Shown in pieces: positions 6,573 to 15,740 of a stretch of 64,000 nt of DNA. Within the stretch, counting starts at the first letter, position 1, and each line of letters opens with the position of its first letter. Origin of the DNA: UBA1351 sp963677625 (lineage in GTDB: Bacteria > Bacillota > Clostridia > Lachnospirales > Vallitaleaceae); the NCBI GenBank assembly GCA_963677625.2, contig CAXXSW010000004.1:310001-374000 (forward strand). The letters run 5' to 3'. Under the pieces are notes generated by a model. That model was not told the DNA's origin. It made no database searches and saw nothing but the letters and a program-made list of their open reading frames with translations. The position numbers and the translations under genes were made by a program.

Positions 6573-9209
6573 TTAGAAACTTGCAAGCCGCTCTTCAACC
6601 TGAGCCAGCATGGTCTCATACTTCTCCTGCTTCTCTCGCTCGCCTTGTACTACCTTTTCAGGTGCCTTATTTACAAAACCAGGATTAGACAATTTCTTCA
6701 CGATTCGATCGATTTCACCTTGAAGTTTTTTCTTCTCATCACTAAGGCGAATTTTTTCTTTTTCCATGTCTACTAATTCAGTTAATGGTATATAAACTGT
6801 AGCATTAGGAACAACAATTGAAACAAAGTCATCTTCAATACCTGTCTTATCCATTTGAACCAGAACTTCACTTGCTGTGGAAAGGGTAGCAAGGAACAGC
6901 TGGCCTTTTGAAAAAATATTAGCTGTTTTTTCATCAGATGCAACAACGATCACTTTTGCTTCTTTTTTATTTGGTACGTTCATTTCTGAACGAATATTAC
7001 GGATACCTCTGATTGCTTCTTTCAAAAGAGATATACTTTCTTCCTCTTCTTTAAAATCCCATTGTGCCATATATTCTGGCCATGGTGAAACCATAATGGA
7101 ATCATCCGTATCAAGAAGGGTCTGATAAATCTCTTCAGTGACAAAAGGCATGTATGGATGAAGGAGTTTAAGAACATTGACAAGGACGGTTCTAAGGGTC
7201 CAAAGAGCAGCTGGCCTCGTTTTGTCTTCTTCATTATATAGACGTGGTTTAACCATTTCTATATACCAATCACAGAACTCTTCCCAAGCAAATCCTGTCA
7301 ACTTCTCTACAGCGATACCAAGGTCAAAAGCCTCCATTTTCTCCGTAACATCCTTAACCATCTGATTGGACTTAGAGAGAATCCAACGATCAGCATCCGT
7401 TAGCTTGTCAGTATCCATTTCATCAGGTACATTTTCAAGATCGTACATCATAATAAATCTGGATGCATTCCATATTTTATTAGCAAAATTACGACTGGCC
7501 TCAACCCTTTCCTGATAGTAACGCATATCGTTTCCGGCAGCATTACCGCTTACTAAGGTAAGTCTCAGAGCGTCAGCACCGAATTCGTCAATAACTTCAA
7601 GGGGATCAATACCATTTCCTAGGGACTTAGACATCTTCAGTCCGTTGGAATCACGAACCAAACCATGCATAATAACTTTACTAAAAGGTGCCTTACCAGT
7701 AAATTCATAGGCTGAAAAAACCATTCTTGCAACCCAGAAGAATATAATGTCATATCCTGTAACCAAAACATTGGTAGGATAGAAATAATCAAGTTCCTCT
7801 GTTTTCTCTGGCCAGCCCAGAGTTGAAAACGGCCAAAGCGCTGATGAAAACCAAGTATCCAAGGAATCTTCATCTTGTCTAACGTTTGTCGAACCACAGG
7901 TTTTACACTTATCTATATGGTCCTTGGAAACCATAATCTCACCACAGTCATCACAATAGTAAGCAGGAATTCTATGTCCCCACCAAAGTTGTCTAGATAT
8001 ACACCAATCCCTAATATTATTCATCCAATTCATATAGATTTTCGAATATCTGTCTGGTACAAATTCTAAATCTTTTGACTTAATACATTCAATAGCAGGC
8101 TTTGCCAGCTCATCCATCTTAACAAACCATTGTTTTTTAATTAAAGGCTCAACAACAGTCTTACAACGGTCATGAGTACCAACGTTATGGGTATGGTCTT
8201 CAATCTTAATAAGGTAGCCACCAGCTTCAAGATCAGCCAGCATTTCTTTCCTTGCCTCATATCGATCCATACCTGCATATTTACCACCAAGTTCATTAAT
8301 TGTTCCATTATCATTCATGATATTAACCTGTGGTAAATCATGACGTGCCCCAACTTCAAAGTCATTTGGGTCATGGGCAGGCGTAATTTTTACTACTCCA
8401 GTTCCAAACTCCATATCTACATACTCATCTGCAATGATAGGAATTTCTTTATTGACTAATGGTAGTAGAACGGTTTTTCCTACTAAACTTTCATAACGCT
8501 CATCCTTTGGATTTACAGCAACAGCTGTATCACCGAGCATAGTTTCTGGTCTTGTAGTTGCAAGTTCAACAAAGCCTTCTTCTCCAACAATAGGATATCG
8601 TAAGTGGTAGAAATGACCGGCCTTTTCAGTATGCTCAACCTCAGCATCAGAAATAGTCGTCTGACATTCAGGACACCAGTTGATAATCTTATCGCCTTGA
8701 TATATATAACCTTTTTCATAGTAACGAATAAAAACTTCGTTTACAGCGTCATTAAGACCATGGTCCAGGGTAAAACGTTCTCTTTCCCAGTCACAGGAGG
8801 CTCCTAGTTTCTTTAATTGTTCAACAATTCTTCCACCGTATTCCTTCTTCCATTCCCAAGCTCGTTCCATGAATTTCTCACGTCCTAGATCAGCCTTTAC
8901 CAAGCCTTCCTGAGCCATTTTTTCAACGATCTTAACTTCCGTTGCAATGGCAGCATGGTCGGTCCCAGGTTGCCAAAGGGCTTCAAATCCCTGCATTCGC
9001 TTCATACGGATGATAATATCTTGAAGTGTATTATCAAGAGCGTGCCCCATATGCAACTGACCAGTAATATTTGGTGGTGGAATCACAATGGTAAAGGGTT
9101 CTTTTTCAGAATTTACTTGGGCATGAAAATATCCTTTTTCCATCCACTCCCTATATAAACGATCTTCCATGCCATGTGGATTATATTGTTTTGCCAATTC
9201 TTTAGCCAT
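6573..9209 (-). CDS. valS: Valyl-tRNA synthetase
   Basis: It charges tRNA-Val with valine. The 878-residue class I enzyme has the HIGH-type motif PPNITGQLHMGHAL near residue 47, the CP1 editing domain (about 190-360, with ATTRPETMLGDTAVAV), the KMSKS motif at LKMSKSLGNGIDP near 525, an anticodon-binding helical domain, and a C-terminal coiled-coil arm (about 810-878). The CxxC pairs in the 410-450 region match the family zinc knuckle. RBS AAGGAGATATT precedes the ATG. A small membrane-protein gene lies 9219-9479 just upstream, inside the same T-box-controlled transcript. Confidence 0.98.
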   Translation of the reverse strand: MAKELAKQYNPHGMEDRLYREWMEKGYFHAQVNSEKEPFTIVIPPPNITGQLHMGHALDNTLQDIIIRMKRMQGFEALWQPGTDHAAIATEVKIVEKMAQEGLVKADLGREKFMERAWEWKKEYGGRIVEQLKKLGASCDWERERFTLDHGLNDAVNEVFIRYYEKGYIYQGDKIINWCPECQTTISDAEVEHTEKAGHFYHLRYPIVGEEGFVELATTRPETMLGDTAVAVNPKDERYESLVGKTVLLPLVNKEIPIIADEYVDMEFGTGVVKITPAHDPNDFEVGARHDLPQVNIMNDNGTINELGGKYAGMDRYEARKEMLADLEAGGYLIKIEDHTHNVGTHDRCKTVVEPLIKKQWFVKMDELAKPAIECIKSKDLEFVPDRYSKIYMNWMNNIRDWCISRQLWWGHRIPAYYCDDCGEIMVSKDHIDKCKTCGSTNVRQDEDSLDTWFSSALWPFSTLGWPEKTEELDYFYPTNVLVTGYDIIFFWVARMVFSAYEFTGKAPFSKVIMHGLVRDSNGLKMSKSLGNGIDPLEVIDEFGADALRLTLVSGNAAGNDMRYYQERVEASRNFANKIWNASRFIMMYDLENVPDEMDTDKLTDADRWILSKSNQMVKDVTEKMEAFDLGIAVEKLTGFAWEEFCDWYIEMVKPRLYNEEDKTRPAALWTLRTVLVNVLKLLHPYMPFVTEEIYQTLLDTDDSIMVSPWPEYMAQWDFKEEEESISLLKEAIRGIRNIRSEMNVPNKKEAKVIVVASDEKTANIFSKGQLFLATLSTASEVLVQMDKTGIEDDFVSIVVPNATVYIPLTELVDMEKEKIRLSDEKKKLQGEIDRIVKKLSNPGFVNKAPEKVVQGEREKQEKYETMLAQVEERLASF

Positions 9210-9218
9210 AATATCTCC

Positions 9219-9479
9219 TTATCTATTGATGAGCAATAATAGAATTCCAAGACCGATTAGCGTTGCGCCAACGGCATATAATATCTTCATTGTTCTTTTT
9301 ACTAGTTTCTTAAAATCATTTTCAGTTACCGTTTCCTCACGGTCACTTTGAAAACCTGTTAACATATCTTCGTATTTTCTTGAGTCGTTGACGGTTTTAT
9401 TGGTAGAACGAACCATAACTCTACCTGCCAGGAGGACGATAAGTCCTGTCCCTATTAAAATCAATCCAAGTTCCAGCAA
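9219..9479 (-). CDS. Small two-helix membrane protein co-transcribed with valS
   Basis: About 86 residues with two hydrophobic helices, at the start (LGLILIGTGLIVLLAG) and the end (ILYAVGATLIGLGILLLLI), separated by a polar loop of about 40 residues. I chose the TTG at 9479 because AGGTAGGTGA lies 5 bases before it; a longer reading from a TTG at 9506 would start inside the T-run of the T-box terminator and has no ribosome site. The gene sits between the Val T-box terminator and valS (9 bases upstream of valS), so it is expressed only when tRNA-Val is uncharged. Function unknown. Confidence 0.7.
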   Translation of the reverse strand: MLELGLILIGTGLIVLLAGRVMVRSTNKTVNDSRKYEDMLTGFQSDREETVTENDFKKLVKRTMKILYAVGATLIGLGILLLLINR

Positions 9480-9507
9480 TAAATCACCTACCTCATGTTT
9501 TTCCAAT

Positions 9508-9768
9508 AAAAAACGCAGCTTCTTCGAAAGGACGAAAAAACCGCGGTACCACCTTAATTTCTAACGCAAATAGCATTAGCTTCATAATGTTTAACGCCAT
9601 TAACCGCAATCACTTATCAAAAATTGGTTCTGGGTGATTGTCTCAAAAGCTACCTTCCACAAAGTCTACTATAGAAATCTTTCAGCCGGTGGATTCCATT
9701 CTCTTTATAGTTTTCTTTATGTACTCCTCTTTCTCACAGATTTATACATTATTTCAATTTATTTGTTC
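9508..9768 (-). promoter_or_regulatory. T-box riboswitch (Val) upstream of valS
   Basis: The minus strand holds AAGGTGGTACCGCGG at 9555-9541 (T-box antiterminator bulge sequence), a stem I region, and GAAGGTAGCTTTTGAG with candidate specifier GTA (Val) at 9653-9651. A hairpin then ends in six T at 9513-9508. It controls the small membrane gene and valS. Confidence 0.92.
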
Positions 9769-9774
9769 TTAACT

Positions 9775-9803
9775 ATGATAGTAGGTTTTAGTCTTTTTGT
9801 CAA
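9775..9803 (-). promoter_or_regulatory. Sigma-A promoter of the valS T-box transcript
   Basis: Minus strand: perfect -35 TTGACA at 9803-9798, 17-base spacer, -10 TATCAT at 9780-9775. The -35 overlaps the TGA stop codon of the upstream gene ending at 9800, so the Hsp70-operon coding sequence runs right up to this promoter. Confidence 0.9.
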
Positions 9804-10891
9804 GATATACTCTGAAGGACTTCTTGCTCGTGTTCCAGGACTTTCAATTCATGTTGCATTTCAATCCTCCCCTCCTCATACTTCTGGTGAAGAGAATGAA
9901 TACCTTTTGCAGTTGAGAAGAAATCAATATTTCTTAAAAGAAAATCAGTATTTTCAATATGAAGTCTCGTTAACTGCCTATCCAAATCGATAACAATATT
10001 CTTCATGGATCTATTAACATTATCAAAATTTCTTTCTTCTTCCTTAGCCTGAAGGTAGTTGTCATACCTAAGTTCCAAGACTTCTGATGAATTAACATTA
10101 TATTTTTTGTATTGAAAATCCAAAAGCTGTTGATTATGTACATACTTGATCTTGGTTTTGTTAATTAGTTTAACTGCTCGTTCCTGCATGAGTTGATTCT
10201 TCTTCAATTCATGGTTACAATAACGCCTAAAAACATAGGCCCAAATGAATAGAAAAGCAATAATGACAATCGTTACCAGAGAAGGTACAAACACGTCTGC
10301 ATTATACTTAAGAAGCATAGTTGATAAAACAATTGCAGAAACCATTGATGCAAAAACTAGAAATATAAGAAAACTTTTTAAAAAGGCTAAGCTTCGACGA
10401 AGGTTTCTAAAATGATAGAGTAAATCCTGCTTCTCTCCTTCTAGAATACTTAAATCATGTTTAACATTTTGCTGATTTGCCTCATGATCCTTGAGAATCT
10501 TAATAGCTTTAGGTATATCTTTAGCATAGACGCCTATAGTTGGATGTTCTTTGTATTCAGCCTCCAAGGCAGATTTTTCCATCTCTTCCTTAACGACGCT
10601 AAGTTCTGAATACTGTTTGCACATGGTCTGAATCTTTCTTGATAAGTCGGAAGGAAGGTCTGCAATCCTCTGAATGACCACATACTCATTCATAAACTGA
10701 TTATATCTATCGGTCAACTGTAAGGTCTTCTTATGATTAATAGTCAGCATATGCTCCACCTTTAGCTGACGTTTAGGATCATTTATCAGTTTTTCAACAT
10801 CGAATCCCATCATAAGTTCTTCTTCATAAGGCTTAAAGAAAGCTTTTATATGTGAAATAAAATCTACAAAGCTACGAAAAAACTTCTTCAT
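9800..10891 (-). CDS. Membrane-anchored coiled-coil protein, last gene of the Hsp70 operon
   Basis: The 363-residue protein starts with a basic, amphipathic segment (MKKFFRSFVDFISHIKAFF), continues as predicted coiled coil (about 45-165), has two adjacent membrane helices (about 170-190 and 200-222, LIFLVFASMVSAIVLS and LVTIVIIAFLFIWAYVF), and ends in a second long coiled coil (about 230-363) rich in Glu, Lys and Gln. It could anchor or organise the soluble Hsp70-type partners at the membrane. The ATG is 4 bases after the stop of the TPR gene, with GGAAGG overlapping that stop, indicating translational coupling. No family recognised. Confidence 0.85.
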   Translation of the reverse strand: MKKFFRSFVDFISHIKAFFKPYEEELMMGFDVEKLINDPKRQLKVEHMLTINHKKTLQLTDRYNQFMNEYVVIQRIADLPSDLSRKIQTMCKQYSELSVVKEEMEKSALEAEYKEHPTIGVYAKDIPKAIKILKDHEANQQNVKHDLSILEGEKQDLLYHFRNLRRSLAFLKSFLIFLVFASMVSAIVLSTMLLKYNADVFVPSLVTIVIIAFLFIWAYVFRRYCNHELKKNQLMQERAVKLINKTKIKYVHNQQLLDFQYKKYNVNSSEVLELRYDNYLQAKEEERNFDNVNRSMKNIVIDLDRQLTRLHIENTDFLLRNIDFFSTAKGIHSLHQKYEEGRIEMQHELKVLEHEQEVLQSIS

Positions 10892-10895
10892 TTTT

Positions 10896-12017
10896 CTACC
10901 TTCCAGTTTTCTTGTATTTAAGGGTCAACCATAGATCCCTATATTTGGCTTTCCATGTCTTGATTAACCTATGGTAAAACTCATCTTCTTTAGATATTTC
11001 ATTAGAGAATGAAGCTAAATGAGCCATTTGTCTATAATAAATATTCATTTCATTAGTTTTTAGTCTAGTTGGGTCCACTTGATTCATCGATTTAACACCT
11101 TGTATGATTGAACCACATTTAGTATAACATATGGATTCTAATATATAAATAAAATTAGTAAAGGCTTCATGACTATAACTATCAATAAAATCAAGTGCCT
11201 CTTCAAACTGGCCAAGATCCATAAAAGTCTCAATCACTCGAATCTTATACAAAGCAGAATTCTGATCTTTCATAGGTTTTAAGATAACTTCCATCGCTTT
11301 CATCTGTTTAGATTCAAGCATATATCTCATATAGGACCCTACATGAATCCAACGAATCCTCATTTCCTTCAGCCTTAAAAAAGAGGTAGCACTGGATTCA
11401 TACTTGCCCATGCGGTCATAATACCAAATCAAAAAACTTAAGTTATTATCATCAAAGTCAACAATACCTTGTTCAACCCTGTGTAATTCCTCTTCATCCT
11501 CCAAATATCCAAACATGGTCTTGACTTTTAAGACCTGTAGATATATACTTTCATTCCTACTTATTGTATACGCTCTTTCTATAAGTTTTAAACCATCATC
11601 TATTTGACCAAAATGCAAATAAATTAACCCCATATTTGATAGGACCTTATCATTTTGATGGTCAATTTTTAACAGTTTATCATAATAGTAATACGCTTTC
11701 GAATATTTATCCACATCATAATAGTGATTTCCCAATTTTTTCCACAGTTCTTCACTGGTCATCTCCATTAGTTCACAATAGGCATAAGCAATGCCATCGC
11801 TATTCCTAAGAAAAGGACTAGTCTTTATCCATGCTACTATTCTTTGATGCTCCTGTTTAGATAAGGCATTATGACACACATCCATAAACCCATACAAATC
11901 AGAAGCTACAAGAAGCACCAGTCCTTCAACTGTTTCTACATGAAAACTCACTAAAGAAAACTCCTTGAATTTAGACCTCCAATTTTCCTCAAGCAAATGA
12001 ATAGGGTAAACGTCCAT
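10896..12017 (-). CDS. TPR-repeat protein of the Hsp70 operon
   Basis: The 373-residue, soluble protein has an N-terminal region of about 90 residues without recognisable motifs, then TPR-type helical pairs from about residue 90 (LWKKLGNHYYDVDKYSKAYY, VLSNMGLIYLHFGQIDDGLK and weaker copies through 330). TPR proteins are common co-chaperones that bind Hsp70 tails or client proteins; here that role is inferred from the operon. The start is separated by one base from the stop of the Hsp70-vWA gene, and the downstream coiled-coil gene follows after 4 bases. No catalytic motif is seen. Confidence 0.85.
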   Translation of the reverse strand: MDVYPIHLLEENWRSKFKEFSLVSFHVETVEGLVLLVASDLYGFMDVCHNALSKQEHQRIVAWIKTSPFLRNSDGIAYAYCELMEMTSEELWKKLGNHYYDVDKYSKAYYYYDKLLKIDHQNDKVLSNMGLIYLHFGQIDDGLKLIERAYTISRNESIYLQVLKVKTMFGYLEDEEELHRVEQGIVDFDDNNLSFLIWYYDRMGKYESSATSFLRLKEMRIRWIHVGSYMRYMLESKQMKAMEVILKPMKDQNSALYKIRVIETFMDLGQFEEALDFIDSYSHEAFTNFIYILESICYTKCGSIIQGVKSMNQVDPTRLKTNEMNIYYRQMAHLASFSNEISKEDEFYHRLIKTWKAKYRDLWLTLKYKKTGR

Positions 12018-12018
12018 T

Positions 12019-14094
12019 TTATGTCCTCACAAGATCAGCTAATTTATAGGCAATCTGATCCAAAATCGAATGAAAATCCTCTTCCATAGAAAAAAAATGT
12101 CCCCCATCTTTTGTTAAGGGCGTATATGCTTCGAGACTTTTTCTATCTTTCTTGGCTACCACGTAACAAATAGCTCCAGAATCATCCAGAGTCTTAATAA
12201 CCTGGGACAAGTCATGCCCATGAAAGGTAGGAATATGAGGAGGTGCATCTGTAATCAAAACAAAAGCCTTATAGCCATTTTTCATAGGACGCTTCTCTAA
12301 ATAGTTGACAGCTGTTTCCAATGCTTCTAGTGAAGACTCCGGTATATCACCACCATAAGTTCTTGGTAGTCTTTTTACATTCTTCTGGAATTTCTTTACA
12401 TCCTTGGTCCATTTATAAATTTTTGGTTTTTCTTTTTCGCCAAGATCGCCAAATCCGATTAATCCAAGCTGGTAGTCAATACCTTTATCTCCCAAAATAT
12501 TAGAGAATTCAATCGCTTTTTCCTTAACTCCATCAATATAGGTGTCCATACTGCCAGTAGTATCAATAATAAAAGCTATGTCCATTCCTTTTATATCCAA
12601 GCCCTTTACTTCTTTTTGAAATGATGGTACAGAATTAGACCTATCAAAAGAATCAGCGACCAAGCCACCAGTTATCTCGTCTTTGACCGCCACCTCAAAT
12701 ATGTTGTCCTCATTAATACTATAGGTTATTGACAGGGTAGACCCCTCAACAATTCCTTCCAACGTAAGTGATCCAATATATTTCCGATCTTGTTCCAAAC
12801 CTTCTTCCCATTGAAAACAGTCAATACGTACTGCACTAGCTCCACCACTGACTTTAAAGCCTGGATCCGTGATCCTTGCAGGAATTTCAGTTCCCATCTT
12901 AAGAATAGGAATCATTCCTTTTTCACCGGTAATCTCATCAATAATAGCCCGAGTTCCAATATGTTGTCTCATGATCTGCCCGATTTGAACACTTGAGTTA
13001 GGTAGGTGGATAAGGTAATTATAGATAGCCGCTCCCATAGCTACACTTTTTGCTGGGTCTGAGGCTCGATAGGGTTCCTTAATTCGACCGGCAATAAGGC
13101 GCTTAACCATTGGAATCAAGGTAGATCCACCAACTAAAATCACCTTGTCAATAGATTCCGGTGTTTGGCCCGACCGTTCAAAAGCAGTGTCGACCACTTC
13201 TAAGGACCTTTCAATAAGAGGTTTAATCATTAATTCAAAATCATCTCTAGTCAGTTCAAAATTCAGATTGTAAGGTAGCCCATCTACAATCGTTAATGGT
13301 GAAACATTGACACTGTATTTATTAGCATCAGATAAGGCCTTTTTACATTTCTCAGCCTCCTGCTTAATCTTTTGATTAATTCGACGTTGTTCAACATCAT
13401 CAAAATCGTCCATATCCAATTGATGAGCTTTAGTGAAGCTTGAAATGAGGTGGTCCATTAAAACTTGGTCTATATCATCACCACCAAGATACATATCTCC
13501 AACATCAGACAGTTCCTTAAAATTATTGTTCCCATACATATCTTGATTAACTTCCAATACACAGGCATCAAACGTACCCCCACCTAAATCATAAATGAGA
13601 ACCTTTTGTACATAATTTTGTTTATATCCGTATTCAATCGCTGCGGCCAAAGGTTCCGATAAAAGATGAACAGTTTTGAAGCCTGCCTTTAATCCAGCTT
13701 CTTTTGTTGCATAAATCTGGGTATCATTAAAATAAGCAGGATGGGTAATAACGACCTCGTCATATATTTCACCACTTTGGGCTTGGGCACTTAATTTGAT
13801 TTTCTTCAAAATCTGCCCACTAACATCTTCAGGTGTCAACTCTAAATCTCCAATGATAATAGGATCCTTAGAACCCATTTGACGCTTAACAGATGCAATT
13901 GTTTCTTCTGGATATATGATAGCACTATTTTTTGCTTCTGTACCAACAATAACTTCGTCATCTAGATAGCAAACTACAGATGGTAGTACATCTTCCATTC
14001 CATCAATCTTTACAATACTTAAATCATTAGTCCGATCATCATACAAAAGACCAACTGAATTAGTCGTTCCTAAATCAATTCCTAAAAAAGCCAT
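12019..14094 (-). CDS. Hsp70 ATPase fused to a von Willebrand factor A domain
   Basis: Residues 1-370 form an Hsp70 nucleotide-binding domain with phosphate-1 GIDLGTTNSV (5-14), phosphate-2 IYDLGGGTFD (167-176) and the adenosine motif ILVGGSTLIPMV (about 318-329). Residues 370-500 resemble the beta substrate-binding domain. The usual helical lid is absent. Instead, residues 503-691 form a vWA domain with a metal-ion-dependent adhesion site: DTTGSM (511-516), a downstream Thr/Gly segment, and LITDAPP (613-619). vWA domains bind protein partners through a divalent metal. So the protein probably couples ATP-driven client binding to metal-dependent docking. RBS AAGGAGGGGAAAG precedes ATG. It lies 11 bases after the preceding Hsp70 gene. 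Confidence 0.93.
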   Translation of the reverse strand: MAFLGIDLGTTNSVGLLYDDRTNDLSIVKIDGMEDVLPSVVCYLDDEVIVGTEAKNSAIIYPEETIASVKRQMGSKDPIIIGDLELTPEDVSGQILKKIKLSAQAQSGEIYDEVVITHPAYFNDTQIYATKEAGLKAGFKTVHLLSEPLAAAIEYGYKQNYVQKVLIYDLGGGTFDACVLEVNQDMYGNNNFKELSDVGDMYLGGDDIDQVLMDHLISSFTKAHQLDMDDFDDVEQRRINQKIKQEAEKCKKALSDANKYSVNVSPLTIVDGLPYNLNFELTRDDFELMIKPLIERSLEVVDTAFERSGQTPESIDKVILVGGSTLIPMVKRLIAGRIKEPYRASDPAKSVAMGAAIYNYLIHLPNSSVQIGQIMRQHIGTRAIIDEITGEKGMIPILKMGTEIPARITDPGFKVSGGASAVRIDCFQWEEGLEQDRKYIGSLTLEGIVEGSTLSITYSINEDNIFEVAVKDEITGGLVADSFDRSNSVPSFQKEVKGLDIKGMDIAFIIDTTGSMDTYIDGVKEKAIEFSNILGDKGIDYQLGLIGFGDLGEKEKPKIYKWTKDVKKFQKNVKRLPRTYGGDIPESSLEALETAVNYLEKRPMKNGYKAFVLITDAPPHIPTFHGHDLSQVIKTLDDSGAICYVVAKKDRKSLEAYTPLTKDGGHFFSMEEDFHSILDQIAYKLADLVRT

Positions 14095-14105
14095 CTTTCC
14101 CCTCC

Positions 14106-15740
14106 TTAATAGTCTTCTTGGTCAATCTGAACTGGTTCATATCGCATGGGTACAAAATCTCTTTTAAAACCTGAAGGTTCATGTTTATCCCTATAACCGA
14201 TGTCCTCAACCTGTCCACGGACGCTACCAGTATTTTCCTCTATAGACAAGTCAATTCGTAGTTGTGTTTCTCCTGATGGTCGCTGTGGTAAACCTGTAAT
14301 CTCGACATCACCAATAAGACTACAGTCTTCTATACCCTTCTCCTTATGTATTCTCTCCAGTATTCTAACTGATAATTTTGTCATGTCATCAGGTGTTTCT
14401 CCCTGAACAGTAAAAATCTGAGACCGCTTTGCCAAATGATAGGGCGTTCCTCGACTAATCATTGAATAGAAAGTTCTCTTTTGGTTCACATCCACTTCAA
14501 AACCAATATCATGCGGAACACAAACTTCAAAATTAAGAATACCTCTTCCATACTCAATATCTTTTTGCCTGTGAATGCCTAACTTCATGGCTGCATAAAT
14601 AGTAGCACCTAAAGAAATATCAAGTGCTGGTCTTTCCGACACATATATTTTTGAATCATCATTGAAAATCTGATGCATTAATTCTTTGACCCAAGGCATC
14701 TGGGAAGAACCACCTTCAAGAAGTATCTTATCCACCTCTTCAGGCTTAATAGCTCCCTGATAGGCTTCTTGTAGAGTTCTTACAATCAAATTTTTTGTTT
14801 TTGCAATAAAGGCCTGCCCAATAGTCTCCAAATCTTTCCTTGTGAAAGGTAAAGCAAATGGCGGCATCAATGATGTGAAAGGGACACGGATTTTGCTTGC
14901 TCCTGATAGTCTTTCCTTTGTCTCTTTTGCCTTTGTTTTTAAATCTGCAACAACCTCATTAGACAGATTTTCAACATCGTATCCTTTGTCTTTCAAGATT
15001 TTTAAGAAGTGCATATAAATAAGATTATCTAGAAGATCTCCACCATGCCTTGCTTCTCCACCTTCGCTTAATACCTTTAAGGTTTGCTCTCTTTCTGATA
15101 TTCCACTAACCTTGAATAAGGTTATATCCAATGTTCCTCCCCCAAAATCAAAAACCATAATGGTTTCATCTTTCTTAAAAGGATGATGGTAATTATAAGC
15201 AAGTGCAGCTGCCTTCGGTTCCTCAATAAGACAAATCAAGTCACTTCCAAGACCAGCCAATTGACAGGCCCTCATTGTAGCCTTCTTGGCTGCATCATCA
15301 AAATCATAAGGAACAGAAACAACCAGACCAAGGCACTGTGAATTTGGATTAATAGAATACAGTTGTTCCATAAGGGTTTTAAGAATTTTGGCAGAAATCT
15401 CTTCCGGTGTATAGTCAATATGGTTAACACTTAACTTTGTATCTGAACCCATTAAAGTCTTTACACTAAGAATAGTTGTATCTGGATATATGACTCTAGA
15501 ATTATAAGCTTCTTCACCAATAACCCATTCTTCACTTAAATCATCTTTTCTAAACTGTACAGCACTTGGCATTGGTATCTTGCCAAAACCATTACTCATA
15601 TCTATAGGATCAGCCATAGCCTTGTTGGTATTCCAATAGCTAATAACAGAATGAGTTGTCCCAAGATCGATACCTATAAGGTACTCATTTTCACCAAGAC
15701 CGGATTCTTCAAGTTTTTTTCTATAATTTTCCAAATTCAT
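14106..15740 (-). CDS. Hsp70-family (DnaK-like) ATPase, lidless
   Basis: The 544-residue product has complete nucleotide motifs: GIDLGTTHSV (23-32), VFDFGGGTLD (196-205), ILLEGGSSQMPWV (339-351). It ends soon after a beta substrate-binding-like domain (RGTPYHLAKRSQIFTV, about 415-430), so it lacks the helical lid and the DnaJ-responsive C-terminus of true DnaK (about 610-640 residues). Conserved phosphate-1 and phosphate-2 loops suggest real ATPase activity. The start ATG lies inside the end of the preceding gene (20-base overlap) behind AAGAGGTG. It is much diverged from DnaK, consistent with a specialised client or partner. Confidence 0.93.
   Translation of the reverse strand: MNLENYRKKLEESGLGENEYLIGIDLGTTHSVISYWNTNKAMADPIDMSNGFGKIPMPSAVQFRKDDLSEEWVIGEEAYNSRVIYPDTTILSVKTLMGSDTKLSVNHIDYTPEEISAKILKTLMEQLYSINPNSQCLGLVVSVPYDFDDAAKKATMRACQLAGLGSDLICLIEEPKAAALAYNYHHPFKKDETIMVFDFGGGTLDITLFKVSGISEREQTLKVLSEGGEARHGGDLLDNLIYMHFLKILKDKGYDVENLSNEVVADLKTKAKETKERLSGASKIRVPFTSLMPPFALPFTRKDLETIGQAFIAKTKNLIVRTLQEAYQGAIKPEEVDKILLEGGSSQMPWVKELMHQIFNDDSKIYVSERPALDISLGATIYAAMKLGIHRQKDIEYGRGILNFEVCVPHDIGFEVDVNQKRTFYSMISRGTPYHLAKRSQIFTVQGETPDDMTKLSVRILERIHKEKGIEDCSLIGDVEITGLPQRPSGETQLRIDLSIEENTGSVRGQVEDIGYRDKHEPSGFKRDFVPMRYEPVQIDQEDY

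Noticed and set aside
9634..9993. Plus-strand ORF of about 119 codons
   Set aside because: Antisense to the Val T-box, its promoter and the end of the coiled-coil gene; no RBS.
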